Positions 8,538-15,825 are shown, numbered from the stretch's first letter. The stretch: 16,675 nt of DNA from Gammaproteobacteria bacterium (GCA_002717305.1 PBDH01000039.1:1-16675), one strand, 5' to 3'. The notes: generated from the sequence alone by a model not told the origin. A program made the numbers and translations.

Positions 8538-8588
8538 CTTATAACGGACTACATACTGAAGTACACCAAAAAAACTCGTATACAAAAA
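8538..8588 (-). promoter_or_regulatory. Candidate dctP promoter and GntR-type operator
   Basis: On the - strand a TATAAG (8538-8543) matches the -10 consensus at 5 of 6 positions, but no good -35 lies 16-18 bp upstream (GTGTAC at 17 bp), so an activator-dependent promoter is plausible. About 50 bp upstream of the predicted start is the palindromic core GTATAC (8578-8583) in the context TTTTTGTATACGAG on the - strand. FadR-subfamily GntR regulators bind palindromes with GT...AC half-sites, and the wreck of such a regulator starts just beyond this site. Both assignments are inference. Confidence 0.35.
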
Positions 8589-8590
8589 CA

Positions 8591-9262
8591 ATATGCAACA
8601 CGTTTTCCAGTACCAGTAATCGAGCCGCTGACACGGTCTTTCAAGGGGTTGAGGAATAAATTACGACTACCCAATTAAAGGATGGAAAAAAACAGGTTGA
8701 GGCCCAGCCAGCTGGAGGATTTCAGGTATCCCGAACCCCTTTTTGAGTCGCGTCACTACAACTCTTCAGGTCATGCCTCGTATCCAAAATCCTGAAACGC
8801 GCACGCTTCCAAAACGCTCCTGCGTTTAGAAGAGTAATCGAAATTTTTGAAGTTTCGAGCGATCTTGAATAAATGTGCGAGCTCCCTGCTGCGACGCGGA
8901 TCAGTGAAGATTAGCCTAATGAGTAAATAACGGCGAACGCTGATTGTGAAGACACTACTAGATATAACGATAGAAATTTATACTTTGACAGTAGTATAGA
9001 ATTTCATGAACAACTATTTTGCTTACATCAATAGTTTCTGACAGAGGAGACCCGTGCATTTGGTCGCCGGCTACCATCATTCCGACGGCTTCAATTGCAA
9101 GCCCGTGGCCGAATGCCTCAATCGCTGGCTGAGCATTTCGAGATTGTCGTGGCTTAAGAGACAGGGGATGTCAATAAAGCGGATGAGATTTCACGTGAGC
9201 ACCTTATGTTTTCAACCCAGAGATTTTGCGAACTTCTGTTACATATGGAATGTGGTCCGTGA
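8591..9262 (+). pseudogene. Decayed GntR/FadR-family (FCD domain) transcriptional regulator
   Basis: A complete regulator gene can be read in one frame (codon starts at 8591, 8594 and so on) over 224 codons, but it is broken by seven in-frame stops: TAA 8657, TGA 8744, TAA 8870, TAG 8912, TAA 8924, TAG 9032 and TAA 9155. The final stop is TGA 9260. Pieces match GntR/FCD proteins in order. N-terminal helix: SNRAADTVFQGVEE. Wing lead-in: TTTQLKDGKKQVEAQ. Recognition helix: GFQVSRTPF (compare FGVSRTPVREAL). FCD start: RRVIEIFEVSSDLE-stop-MCELPAATRISED. Middle: NADCEDTTRYNDRNLYFDS, then EFHEQLF and FLTEETRAF. C-terminal: FRRLQLQARGRMPQSLAEHF, then stop-ETGDVNKADEISREHL. The metal/ligand positions EFH...H...EH...H remain visible. 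The stop at 8744 falls where VSRTPVREAL has the R codon. No start codon survives in frame near 8591 (ATA). It is divergent from dctP, the usual place for a malonate-operon regulator (MatR/GtrA type). Alignment was made by eye against remembered family patterns. Confidence 0.85.
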
Positions 9263-9283
9263 CAGAAAAAGCCCTATCTTTAA

Positions 9284-9305
9284 ACGGGTTCGAAATAATA
9301 CCCGT
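9284..9305. other. Short inverted repeat downstream of the regulator pseudogene
   Basis: ACGGGT (9284-9289) and ACCCGT (9300-9305) form a 6-bp stem with a 10-nt loop, 22 nt after the last pseudogene codon. No U-tract follows on the + strand. It may be the worn terminator of the former regulator gene. The rest of 9263-9467, up to the tRNA, shows nothing I can assign. Confidence 0.25.
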
Positions 9306-9467
9306 CCAAAAACATTATCTATCTATTCGTGCTGAGATTACGAAACAGGAAGCCTGCTGTAGCCGAATCCAAAAAGAAAATACGACTTTCGCGTACTAAC
9401 ATAGCGTCTTCTTTACAAGATTTGATGCGTTGTTTCAGCTTTTTGTGTACCATTTTCCGCTCTCGAA

Positions 9468-9544
<77 letters not shown>

Positions 9545-9647
9545 AAATTTTATTCTTGTAATGGTTCAGGGTTACCGTAATCCAACGCTATCCGAAAGGA
9601 GCACCATTTGCGTCGTAGTTCCGCATTATATATCTGAGTATTGCAAC

Positions 9648-10691
9648 CTAATTTTGATTCCCACTCTTATTAACTGAGTTCTCTATCGAGCTAAAGTTTA
9701 GGTCCCGGGTATTTATATTTCCGTCTTCGAATGTTATCGCCGACACGTTACGGCGATTCACTTTGAGATCAAATACATCGAATCTGTTGTAATAACCGAC
9801 CACATCGTGGAACTGTTTTGGTACCACGCATTTTTCCAAATCGATCGTTTCAACTAAAATGAAATCTTCCTCTGATGATGTCTCTTTGAGCGGAAGGCCG
9901 TTCGGTCCGACTACCATTGATACTCCTCGGGGCGAATCGGCGATGATTCTTAGCTTTTCCTCGCCTAGGCTTCCCAACCGATCTAACGCATTTTCGTCGA
10001 CTCTAGACGCGGCAACTACATTGAACGCTTTAGCTTCGAAGGAGTGCGCACCCGCACGGATTCGTATTGCTTCTGCGAGATCATACCGCTCATTGGTTGA
10101 TGGTTCGTGCGTCGGCCATGTTGGGGGGTAAGTCGAAAGATGAATTTGCTCTCCTTGCGCCATTAACGAAAAACGAGCTAGTGGATTAGTATTTTCGCCG
10201 CAAATTAGTGCACCAATCTTTCCCTTGTCACTTTCAACCACGCGCAAACCACATCCATCTCCGTTAGCCCAAATAAGTTTTTCAAAAAAGGTTGGAACTA
10301 ACTTGCGATGATGATTCAGAATGGAGCCGTCTGTTCCAATTAGTATGTTGGAGTTCCACAGACAACCAACACTTTGACCTGAAGATTCACTAAACCCCAT
10401 TGAAACAATAATGTTCGCATCTCGAGCGGCGGTGCAAATACTCAAGATTTCAGGGCCTGGCACCCGAATTGACTCACGAGCGAAGTCAGTAAAGAAACCA
10501 TGATTACGAATCGGCGCCGAAATTGCAGCCCATAAGGGGAAACCTGGTATGAACGATTCCGGAAATACGATTAAGTCAATACCATTTTGCCCTGCGGCCG
10601 AGATGATTTCGCACGCTTTTTCCGTTGTTTGCTTTGCATTCAAAAATATTGGAGCTACGTGAGCCGCAGCAACTGTAACATCTTGGGCCAT
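9648..10691 (-). CDS. Nitrilase-superfamily carbon-nitrogen hydrolase
   Basis: Predicted cytoplasmic thiol hydrolase acting on a nitrile or amide C-N bond. The 347-residue length fits true nitrilases (about 330-370) better than most amidase branches. The catalytic Glu-Lys-Cys set is present: Glu45 in VFPESFIPGFPLW, Lys130 in NHHRKLVPTFFEK (with the second Glu137), and Cys164 in ALICGENTNPLARF. IWANGDG after the lysine also fits the nitrilase branch. Plant and classical bacterial nitrilases usually have CWE at the cysteine; CGEN here marks another subgroup, so the substrate cannot be named. It is the last gene of the liv-type ABC transporter operon, 61 nt after the binding-protein gene and behind a strong hairpin. 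AGGGA lies 7-8 nt before the ATG. The context suggests it attacks the imported compound and releases ammonia and/or a carboxylate (inference). It converges with the tRNA gene. Confidence 0.88.
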   Translation of the reverse strand: MAQDVTVAAAHVAPIFLNAKQTTEKACEIISAAGQNGIDLIVFPESFIPGFPLWAAISAPIRNHGFFTDFARESIRVPGPEILSICTAARDANIIVSMGFSESSGQSVGCLWNSNILIGTDGSILNHHRKLVPTFFEKLIWANGDGCGLRVVESDKGKIGALICGENTNPLARFSLMAQGEQIHLSTYPPTWPTHEPSTNERYDLAEAIRIRAGAHSFEAKAFNVVAASRVDENALDRLGSLGEEKLRIIADSPRGVSMVVGPNGLPLKETSSEEDFILVETIDLEKCVVPKQFHDVVGYYNRFDVFDLKVNRRNVSAITFEDGNINTRDLNFSSIENSVNKSGNQN

Positions 10692-10706
10692 ATTAAAATC
10701 CCTAAA

Positions 10707-10739
10707 AATCTCTGGCGATACAGGATATCACCAGAGATT
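10707..10739 (-). terminator. Strong hairpin/attenuator between binding-protein gene and nitrilase gene
   Basis: AATCTCTGG (10707-10715) and CCAGAGATT (10731-10739) are perfect 9-bp arms. After one mismatch a GATA/TATC stem continues inward to a 5-nt loop (CAGGA). On the - strand the stem is followed by TTTTTAGGGATTTT (the first two T belong to the arm), a short U-tract that runs into the nitrilase ribosome binding site. It can act as a partial terminator that lowers nitrilase expression, or as a 3' protector of the binding-protein mRNA. The choice is inference. Confidence 0.65.
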
Positions 10740-10752
10740 AGCGAGGCTCACT

Positions 10753-12063
10753 TTAAAGCGACATTTTTCGGAAATCGTAGCGAGGTGGAAGTTTCGCGAT
10801 CATTTCGTCCCGCGGAATCCTCTTCTTAACAACGAATTTAGAATCCTCAACTTTGCTAATAAAGCAATCGATCATTCCACTATGATCTTCGGCACGCAGG
10901 AGTTTACTTCCCTGCGGGTGCGCCAGTGAGTTTTGCATTTCTAGCCCCTCTAGTGCTTCGATCACTCCCGGGGTATCCGAGTCGCGTTGCCAACCTGACA
11001 TCTCAATCGCTGCCTTGAGTGCAAAGAAATTTTCGTAGCTTTGCCAAGCGTGACTTTTCGCCATTATACGGTCAGACCCAATTTCCTCGGCATGAACCGA
11101 GTCTATATTCATCATTTCTATAAAACGTTTGTGGTACTCGTCATCTTTGTATTCCAACGGTCTTGGAAAGTTTTCGAGGAAGAAAACGCCCTCAGCTGCA
11201 CCGTCTATGTCCCGTGGATCGATAGCTTCAATAGTACCGCTCACCGAGTACATCTTCATCTTTTCATCCAAGCGCATTGATTTACTTTGTGAATAAAAAG
11301 CGACGGAAAGCGCACCAAAGAAGACTGAGAAAAGAACTTCTGTTTGTTCTGGAATTTTGGAAAGATAGGGGACCAAGTCTTTAGTACCCAATGGGACAGC
11401 AATGGGATCATTCACAGTCCCGCCCATGGATTCGATTAATTTCTTGTGTTCTGCATGATGACTGTGTCCCCAAGCATAATCGGGGAAAATCATTGTCCAG
11501 TTTTTCCCCAAATTCTCTACTGCCCATGGCGCACCAGCTGCCGCCAAAGCATAAGTATCAGTGCCAGTTCGGAAACTATAGCGTGTTCCTTTAGAACCAG
11601 TAGCTTCTGTGGCTTCCCCGGCAGAGAAATAGGGTGTTTTCAATTCAGTTGCTACGGGAATCGACGCAAGCATTATCCCTGAGTGCACCGAACCAACCAC
11701 GAATGAAGCTTTACGACGCTGAATTAACGACCTTAATTTACGAGCACCGATAGCGGGATTTGATTCAGTATCCTCAGTTTCGAGTACCACTTTACGGCCC
11801 GCAATACCACCGCCTTCGTTGATTACCTTAACTGCAGCCTGTGCACATTTGTCGTGCCAATAGCCCCACGATGAGAATCCACCTGTTAATTCTGCGTGGT
11901 GTCCTATAACAATTGGTCCGCTTTCCTTGGCAAAGACATCACGCATTAAACCAAGTGATGCTGCCGAAGCAATTGCCCCCCCCGTTAATGTTTTTTTTAG
12001 AAACGATCGTCGGGAGTTATCCTGGATCACCTCTTGAATTTCTGTCTTTTTCCTTGATTTCAT
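10753..12063 (-). CDS. ABC transporter substrate-binding protein, Tat-exported (Leu/Ile/Val or amide/urea type)
   Basis: Periplasmic binding protein of the type I fold (LivJ/AmiC/UrtA-like), 436 residues. The N-terminus carries a consensus twin-arginine motif, SRRSFLK (Arg18-Arg19), a hydrophobic stretch GGAIASAASLGL, and a probable cleavage site after VFA at residue 45, so it is exported folded through Tat. The mature protein starts with IVIGHHAELTGGFSSWGYWH, followed by VINEGGGIAGRKVVLETEDT and VVGSVHSGIMLASIPVATE, typical of family 6 periplasmic binding proteins. It resembles amide/urea sensors and binders more than leucine binders, but specificity is not proven. It is preceded by 115 nt after livF and has a strong ribosome binding site (GAGGAG). 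The following hairpin probably protects its mRNA. The adjacent nitrilase gene suggests a nitrile, amide or related ligand. Confidence 0.88.
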   Translation of the reverse strand: MKSRKKTEIQEVIQDNSRRSFLKKTLTGGAIASAASLGLMRDVFAKESGPIVIGHHAELTGGFSSWGYWHDKCAQAAVKVINEGGGIAGRKVVLETEDTESNPAIGARKLRSLIQRRKASFVVGSVHSGIMLASIPVATELKTPYFSAGEATEATGSKGTRYSFRTGTDTYALAAAGAPWAVENLGKNWTMIFPDYAWGHSHHAEHKKLIESMGGTVNDPIAVPLGTKDLVPYLSKIPEQTEVLFSVFFGALSVAFYSQSKSMRLDEKMKMYSVSGTIEAIDPRDIDGAAEGVFFLENFPRPLEYKDDEYHKRFIEMMNIDSVHAEEIGSDRIMAKSHAWQSYENFFALKAAIEMSGWQRDSDTPGVIEALEGLEMQNSLAHPQGSKLLRAEDHSGMIDCFISKVEDSKFVVKKRIPRDEMIAKLPPRYDFRKMSL

Positions 12064-12178
12064 AAATCAATCTCCTCACTAATTTTTTATTATTGATCAG
12101 CTATTTTTTCTATTTTTGCCATCCCAGACTTTTTCCAATATCTCCTCCATTGCACTAGATGCGTAAACTGCTCTTAAT

Positions 12179-12877
12179 CTAAACGTCGACTCCCAAGAAG
12201 CGGTGCAAAGTATCACTGTCTTTTTCAAGGTCAGTGGAGGATGCTTCGTGAGCGATTAAACCTTTTTCCATTAAGTATACGCGGGAGCATAACGACAGGG
12301 CTGTTTTGATGTTTTGCTCTACCAAAAGAATTGATACGCCTGTTTTGCGAACTGCGTCTATCTCACGCCTAATTTCTTTGACTAGGATAGGCATTATTCC
12401 CTCAGTTGGCTCATCCAAAATTATCAGTTTCGGCTGCATTACGAGACATCGCGCAATCGCTAGCATTTGTTGCTCGCCGCCCGACAGCGTTCCACCTGAT
12501 TGCTTCAAACGTTCTCGTAAACGAGGGAATCGATCGAAAATATAATCGATTATGTCTTGCGGCGGACGCTTGGAAAGGCCTACAAACAGATTGTCCTCGA
12601 CGCTCAGCATTGGAAAAATACCACGCCCTTGTGGGACATACCCGACGCCTGCTCTTGGTATTTGGTATGGGCGGAGTTTTGAAATTTCTCTACCGTCAAA
12701 GAAAACTGACCCACCAGTTGGTCGAACCAATCCCATAATTGCTTTAAGTGTGGTTGTCTTCCCCACGCCGTTTCGTCCGAGCAGTGCAACCGATTCTCCA
12801 TGCCCTACATGAAGATTAACACCTTGAAGAACGTGCACCTTCCCGTAGTGTGCATTTAGATCACGAAGCTCAATCAT
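12179..12877 (-). CDS. livF: ABC transporter ATP-binding protein, LivF type
   Basis: Second nucleotide-binding subunit of the importer; it hydrolyses ATP at the inner face of the membrane together with LivG. Numbered from the chosen start: Walker A GRNGVGKTT at about 34-42, Q-loop region VGYVPQGRGIFPMLSVEDN, signature LSGGEQQ at 131-137, Walker B LIILDE at 151-156, followed by PTEGIMPILV, a LivF hallmark (PTEGL/I-P). Possible starts in frame are GTG 12889, ATG 12883 and ATG 12877. ATG 12877 was chosen because AGGTGA lies 8 nt upstream and the product then begins MIELRDLNAHYG, as family members do. The gene overlaps the livG 3' end within a GAC/GAT repeat that encodes the five-Asp tail of LivG. 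Confidence 0.94.
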   Translation of the reverse strand: MIELRDLNAHYGKVHVLQGVNLHVGHGESVALLGRNGVGKTTTLKAIMGLVRPTGGSVFFDGREISKLRPYQIPRAGVGYVPQGRGIFPMLSVEDNLFVGLSKRPPQDIIDYIFDRFPRLRERLKQSGGTLSGGEQQMLAIARCLVMQPKLIILDEPTEGIMPILVKEIRREIDAVRKTGVSILLVEQNIKTALSLCSRVYLMEKGLIAHEASSTDLEKDSDTLHRFLGVDV

Positions 12878-13625
12878 CGTCATCGTCACCTAGATAGGCA
12901 TTACGAACATCGGAATTTGCCGCTATAGATTCTGGGGTTCCCTTAGCCAATACTGTGCCATTTGCCATAACGGTTATTTCGTCTGCAATTTTAAAAACGA
13001 CTTCGATGTCATGCTCAATGATAATAATGGCGGTAGATTTTGATATTTCTTGGATCTTGATAACAGTTTGTTCGGTCTCTGCAGGACCCATACCGCAAAT
13101 CGGCTCGTCCAGCAAAAGTAACTTGGGCTCTGTCGCGAGGGCTAAACCCATCTCGAGGAGAGCGATGTCTCCGTGAGAGAGATTCGAAGCCGTTTGATCA
13201 GCGAGGGACGTAAGGCCAATTTGTTCGCAAATAATATCTGCCATTTCCACAGAGCGAACACATTTTTTCCAACTTTTAAAAGGAGAAAATACTCCATGGT
13301 GAGACTGCGCCGCTATCCATAAATTTTCTCTCACCGTCATGTTGGCAAAAACACTTTTAATCTGTAGGGTTCGAGCTAATCCCCTTCTGCTAATGCGATG
13401 TATCTTATCATTTGTCATGTCCGTACCAAGAAACTTAATACGTCCACTAGTGACTGGAATCGTCCCCGTCACTACGTTAAACAGAGTCGTTTTTCCAGCG
13501 CCGTTTGGACCGATGATTGCGTGAAGTTTTCCAGTTTCAAGTGACAAATTGACGTCCTGGAGAGCCTTTAGTCCACCAAATCGTTTATTAACGTTAGTGA
13601 CTTCCAATAAAGGAACATTACTCAT
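12870..13625 (-). CDS. livG: ABC transporter ATP-binding protein, LivG type
   Basis: First nucleotide-binding subunit of the importer, 251 residues. Walker A GPNGAGKTT at 39-47, the LivG segment RRGLARTLQIKSVFANMTV at about 80-98 (RTFQ in most relatives), signature LSHGD at 149-153, Walker B LLLLDE ending at 174, and the switch His in IIIEHDIEVVF. The ATG overlaps the livM stop (ATGA), giving translational coupling. The C-terminus ends in five consecutive aspartates encoded by alternating GAC/GAT codons, where livF begins. Confidence 0.94.
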   Translation of the reverse strand: MSNVPLLEVTNVNKRFGGLKALQDVNLSLETGKLHAIIGPNGAGKTTLFNVVTGTIPVTSGRIKFLGTDMTNDKIHRISRRGLARTLQIKSVFANMTVRENLWIAAQSHHGVFSPFKSWKKCVRSVEMADIICEQIGLTSLADQTASNLSHGDIALLEMGLALATEPKLLLLDEPICGMGPAETEQTVIKIQEISKSTAIIIIEHDIEVVFKIADEITVMANGTVLAKGTPESIAANSDVRNAYLGDDDDD

Positions 13626-14617
13626 GGACCACTCTCTTTTCTGGAAAATTGTTGGCGCGCAATCTTTTCAGCTAGAGCCTTGAATGCGCCGCCTATTCCT
13701 CTCGGCGCAAAAATGACTGTTAAAATAACCGCAACGCCAACTAATAGCAGATAGTGATCCCAAACACTGGATAGCTCTTCGCGGAGAACAATCATTAGAC
13801 CAGTTCCAACGATTGGACCGAATAACGTTCCCACCCCTCCGATAATAGCCCAAACTACGGCCTCCCCAGATACATGATAGAACATATAACTGGCAGATGC
13901 GTAACGACCAAAAAGCGCAAATAAAGCACCGGCGACCCCGGCGATGAAGCCCGCAAAGATGAAAGCGGTGAGCCGGATAAGATAAACATTGAGACCGATC
14001 AATGCCGCGCGGGCGTCATTCTCTCGGACCGTCACAAATGCTCGTCCAAGAGGACTGTTTATTACGCGATACATCAGCCAATAACAAGCGCCAACGATAG
14101 TCACTATAAAAAAGTATTGGAAGTTAGCATTGGTCATAGTCAGCTTATAGTCGCCAAATGAAATTATTGGAGGGATGGTGAAAGGCAAACCATCGTCACC
14201 CCCTGTAATAGGTTTCCATGACAATGCGGTGAAATAAAAAATCAAAGAAAAAACTACGGTAATAATGGCAAAATAATGCCAAGTAAGACGAACTGCTAAA
14301 GAACCAGCTATAGCCGCCATACCCGTCGCAAGGGAAATACCAAAGATAAATGCGGACCAGAACCCCAAATCGAATTTCACCACTCCAATGGCGACACCGT
14401 ACATGCCAAAACCAAAAAATAGCGCCTGTCCGAAAGAGAGAAGTCCTACGTAACCCAACAAAAGATTGACACTAGCCGCTAACAAAGACCAGATTAATAT
14501 TTCAGAGTAAATATCAACCCAGAACGAATCTACCAATAACGGCAAAACCCATGGCGCCGTGAGGGTGAATAGAACCAAGAGCCAAGAGCCAAATTTGTAA
14601 GTGTCTGTAACCCTCAC
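13622..14617 (-). CDS. livM: ABC transporter permease, LivM type
   Basis: Second inner-membrane permease of the importer, 331 residues, with about 8-10 hydrophobic segments. Landmarks of LivM are NLLLGYVGLLSFGQALFFGF near residue 50, the cytoplasmic coupling loop with VRENDARAALIGLNVYLIRL near 195-215, and GGVGTLFGPIVGTG near 258-271. It starts with GTG overlapping the livH stop (GTGA) and ends overlapping livG (ATGA). Urea-type relatives (UrtC) share this fold, so the substrate is left open. Confidence 0.93.
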   Translation of the reverse strand: MRVTDTYKFGSWLLVLFTLTAPWVLPLLVDSFWVDIYSEILIWSLLAASVNLLLGYVGLLSFGQALFFGFGMYGVAIGVVKFDLGFWSAFIFGISLATGMAAIAGSLAVRLTWHYFAIITVVFSLIFYFTALSWKPITGGDDGLPFTIPPIISFGDYKLTMTNANFQYFFIVTIVGACYWLMYRVINSPLGRAFVTVRENDARAALIGLNVYLIRLTAFIFAGFIAGVAGALFALFGRYASASYMFYHVSGEAVVWAIIGGVGTLFGPIVGTGLMIVLREELSSVWDHYLLLVGVAVILTVIFAPRGIGGAFKALAEKIARQQFSRKESGP

Positions 14618-15471
14618 CTTGTAGCCCCTACGAATATGCCGTGGGGCCTCACTATCAAGACCGCACTCATAAAAATTAGGGATCCAATTCTCGCTATCGT
14701 TGGATCAGTGAAACTTGTAATAATGCCCTCAACAAATGCCAGAAGAACAGCCGCAGCTACGGTCCCTTCTAAGTTACCAAGACCGCCAATGATCACCGCC
14801 ATAAAACAGAATGGGAGAATATCTATACCCCCCTGAAAGTCGACGGTCGTAATAGGTGCAGCAACAACACCCCCCAGAGCGGCCATTGCAAAACCAATAC
14901 CGAATGTAACCATATAAATGCGATGGGCTGGAATACCCATAGCGGTAGCTATTTCAGGATCGAATCGAACTGCCCTCATCCAAGTACCTAGCTTCGTCTT
15001 GTGCAAAAAGCCGAAAAAGACACAAATCGCGAAGATTGCAATCGCAGCTGCGAAAATTCGATACACCTCATATTGGATACCAAATAAAAGAAGTGTCTCC
15101 TGTATCGGTGCAACTAACCGATTAGGGGCGGCTCCGTAGGTCGCCCGAACACTTTCTTGAAGGATAATCGACAGACCAAAAGTAGCTACGATGGAGAGAG
15201 CGGCGGCATTCTTTATAGGCTGAATTACTGCGTGGTTTATTAGGAGGCCCAACCCAAAACCGATTATTGGAACTAATAAGAAAGCTAACCAATAATTTCC
15301 GGTGGTTTGTAAGACCGTCCATGCAAGAACGGTCCCGACCATAAAAAAATCGCCATGAGCAATATTAATGATGTCTAGAAGACCAAAGATAATCGAAAGC
15401 CCCAAGGCTATCAGAGCAATTATCAAGCCCCAAACGATTCCATTCAACGCTAATGCAAAGACGAGATCCAA
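14614..15471 (-). CDS. livH: ABC transporter permease, LivH type
   Basis: First inner-membrane permease of the importer, 285 residues, with about eight hydrophobic segments. LivH motifs are GLSIIFGLLDIINIAHGDFF at about 24-43, the coupling-loop segment GTWMRAVRFDPEIATAMGIP near 161-180, and GGLGNLEGTVAAAVLLAFVE near 229-248. The start is TTG at 15469-15471: an in-frame TAA lies 15 nt upstream, AAGG lies 10 nt before the TTG, and the product begins at the usual LivH position (MDLVFALALNG). It is the first gene of the operon and has a good promoter about 40-65 nt upstream. Confidence 0.93.
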   Translation of the reverse strand: MDLVFALALNGIVWGLIIALIALGLSIIFGLLDIINIAHGDFFMVGTVLAWTVLQTTGNYWLAFLLVPIIGFGLGLLINHAVIQPIKNAAALSIVATFGLSIILQESVRATYGAAPNRLVAPIQETLLLFGIQYEVYRIFAAAIAIFAICVFFGFLHKTKLGTWMRAVRFDPEIATAMGIPAHRIYMVTFGIGFAMAALGGVVAAPITTVDFQGGIDILPFCFMAVIIGGLGNLEGTVAAAVLLAFVEGIITSFTDPTIARIGSLIFMSAVLIVRPHGIFVGATR

Positions 15472-15508
15472 AACGTTATAGCCTTATTATTTTCGATTTT
15501 TTCTTTTG

Positions 15509-15537
15509 GTTATACGTCACGGACCACTCAAATTCAA
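15509..15537 (-). promoter_or_regulatory. Sigma-70 promoter for the livHMGF-SBP-nitrilase operon
   Basis: On the - strand, TTGAAT (15532-15537; 4 of 6 to TTGACA), a 17-bp spacer, and TATAAC (15509-15514; 5 of 6 to TATAAT). The predicted transcription start falls near 15502, giving a leader of about 30 nt before the livH TTG with its AAGG ribosome binding site. ACGTCA-like words recur upstream (near 15513, 15569, 15580 and 15664), but they do not form a clear operator. Confidence 0.65.
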
Positions 15538-15680
15538 TCGTCAGAACGCAGGCGTGGTTTTATTTTTTTAGTGAACGTCATAAAACGTCGCTTTCCATAC
15601 GAATGAAGACACCTCGGCACACCTTGGCATACCTCATGCACCTCTCATTGCAGATGTCAAAATGACGTCGGACTCCTGTT
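15538..15680 (+). other. Intergenic stretch upstream of orphan + strand terminators; possible small RNA
   Basis: No plausible coding sequence on either strand. It holds a hairpin GATGTCA-AAA-TGACGTC (15653-15669, one G-T pair) directly ahead of a strong + strand terminator. That combination could be the 3' half of a + strand small RNA starting somewhere in 15480-15640, but I found no good + strand promoter, so this stays a suggestion. Confidence 0.25.
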
Positions 15681-15727
15681 CCCTTAGGACACTACTAATT
15701 CCGTCAGATGTCCTAAGGGTTTTTTTT
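15681..15727 (+). terminator. Strong rho-independent terminator, + strand
   Basis: CCCTTAGGACA (15681-15691) and TGTCCTAAGGG (15709-15719) are perfect 11-bp arms around a 17-nt loop, followed at once by eight T (15720-15727). On the - strand the stem is followed by AACAGGAG, so it works only for + strand transcripts. No + strand gene is recognisable immediately upstream. Confidence 0.85.
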
Positions 15728-15737
15728 GTAGAAAATC

Positions 15738-15772
15738 ACTTACCAATCCAAATGGCTTGGCGGTAAGTTTTT
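15738..15772 (+). terminator. Second tandem rho-independent terminator, + strand
   Basis: ACTTACC (15738-15744) pairs with GGTAAGT (15762-15768), with an inner CCAA/TTGG stem around ATGGC, followed by TTTT. It lies 10 nt after the first terminator. On the - strand it is followed by GATTTTC, so it may also weakly end transcription from the small secreted-protein gene to its right. Confidence 0.55.
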
Positions 15773-15825
15773 CCCTGACAAGCGAACACTGTCCCCAGAC
15801 CTTTCTTTATCGTTGATCCTTCAAC

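Noticed and set aside
8420..8659. A 79-codon + strand reading frame overlapping the dctP start
   Set aside because: It is antisense to dctP over its first part. Its last part is simply the N-terminal piece of the regulator pseudogene before the first in-frame stop.
9054..9335. A 93-codon + strand reading frame starting with GTG after GAGGAG
   Set aside because: It is in a different frame from the GntR/FCD remnant that runs through the same bases, and its product resembles nothing. The family match is in the frame with codon starts at 8999, 9002 and so on.
15453..15665. A 70-codon + strand reading frame ending just before the first + strand terminator
   Set aside because: It starts inside livH on the opposite strand with no ribosome binding site and has an unlikely aromatic-rich composition. 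The nearby terminators are better explained by a non-coding transcript, if any.
15774..15800. Phrase ACACTGTCCCCAGAC as the edge of a REP-associated transposase element
   Set aside because: Similar words occur near such elements, but only one copy is present here, with no transposase and no proper REP palindrome.
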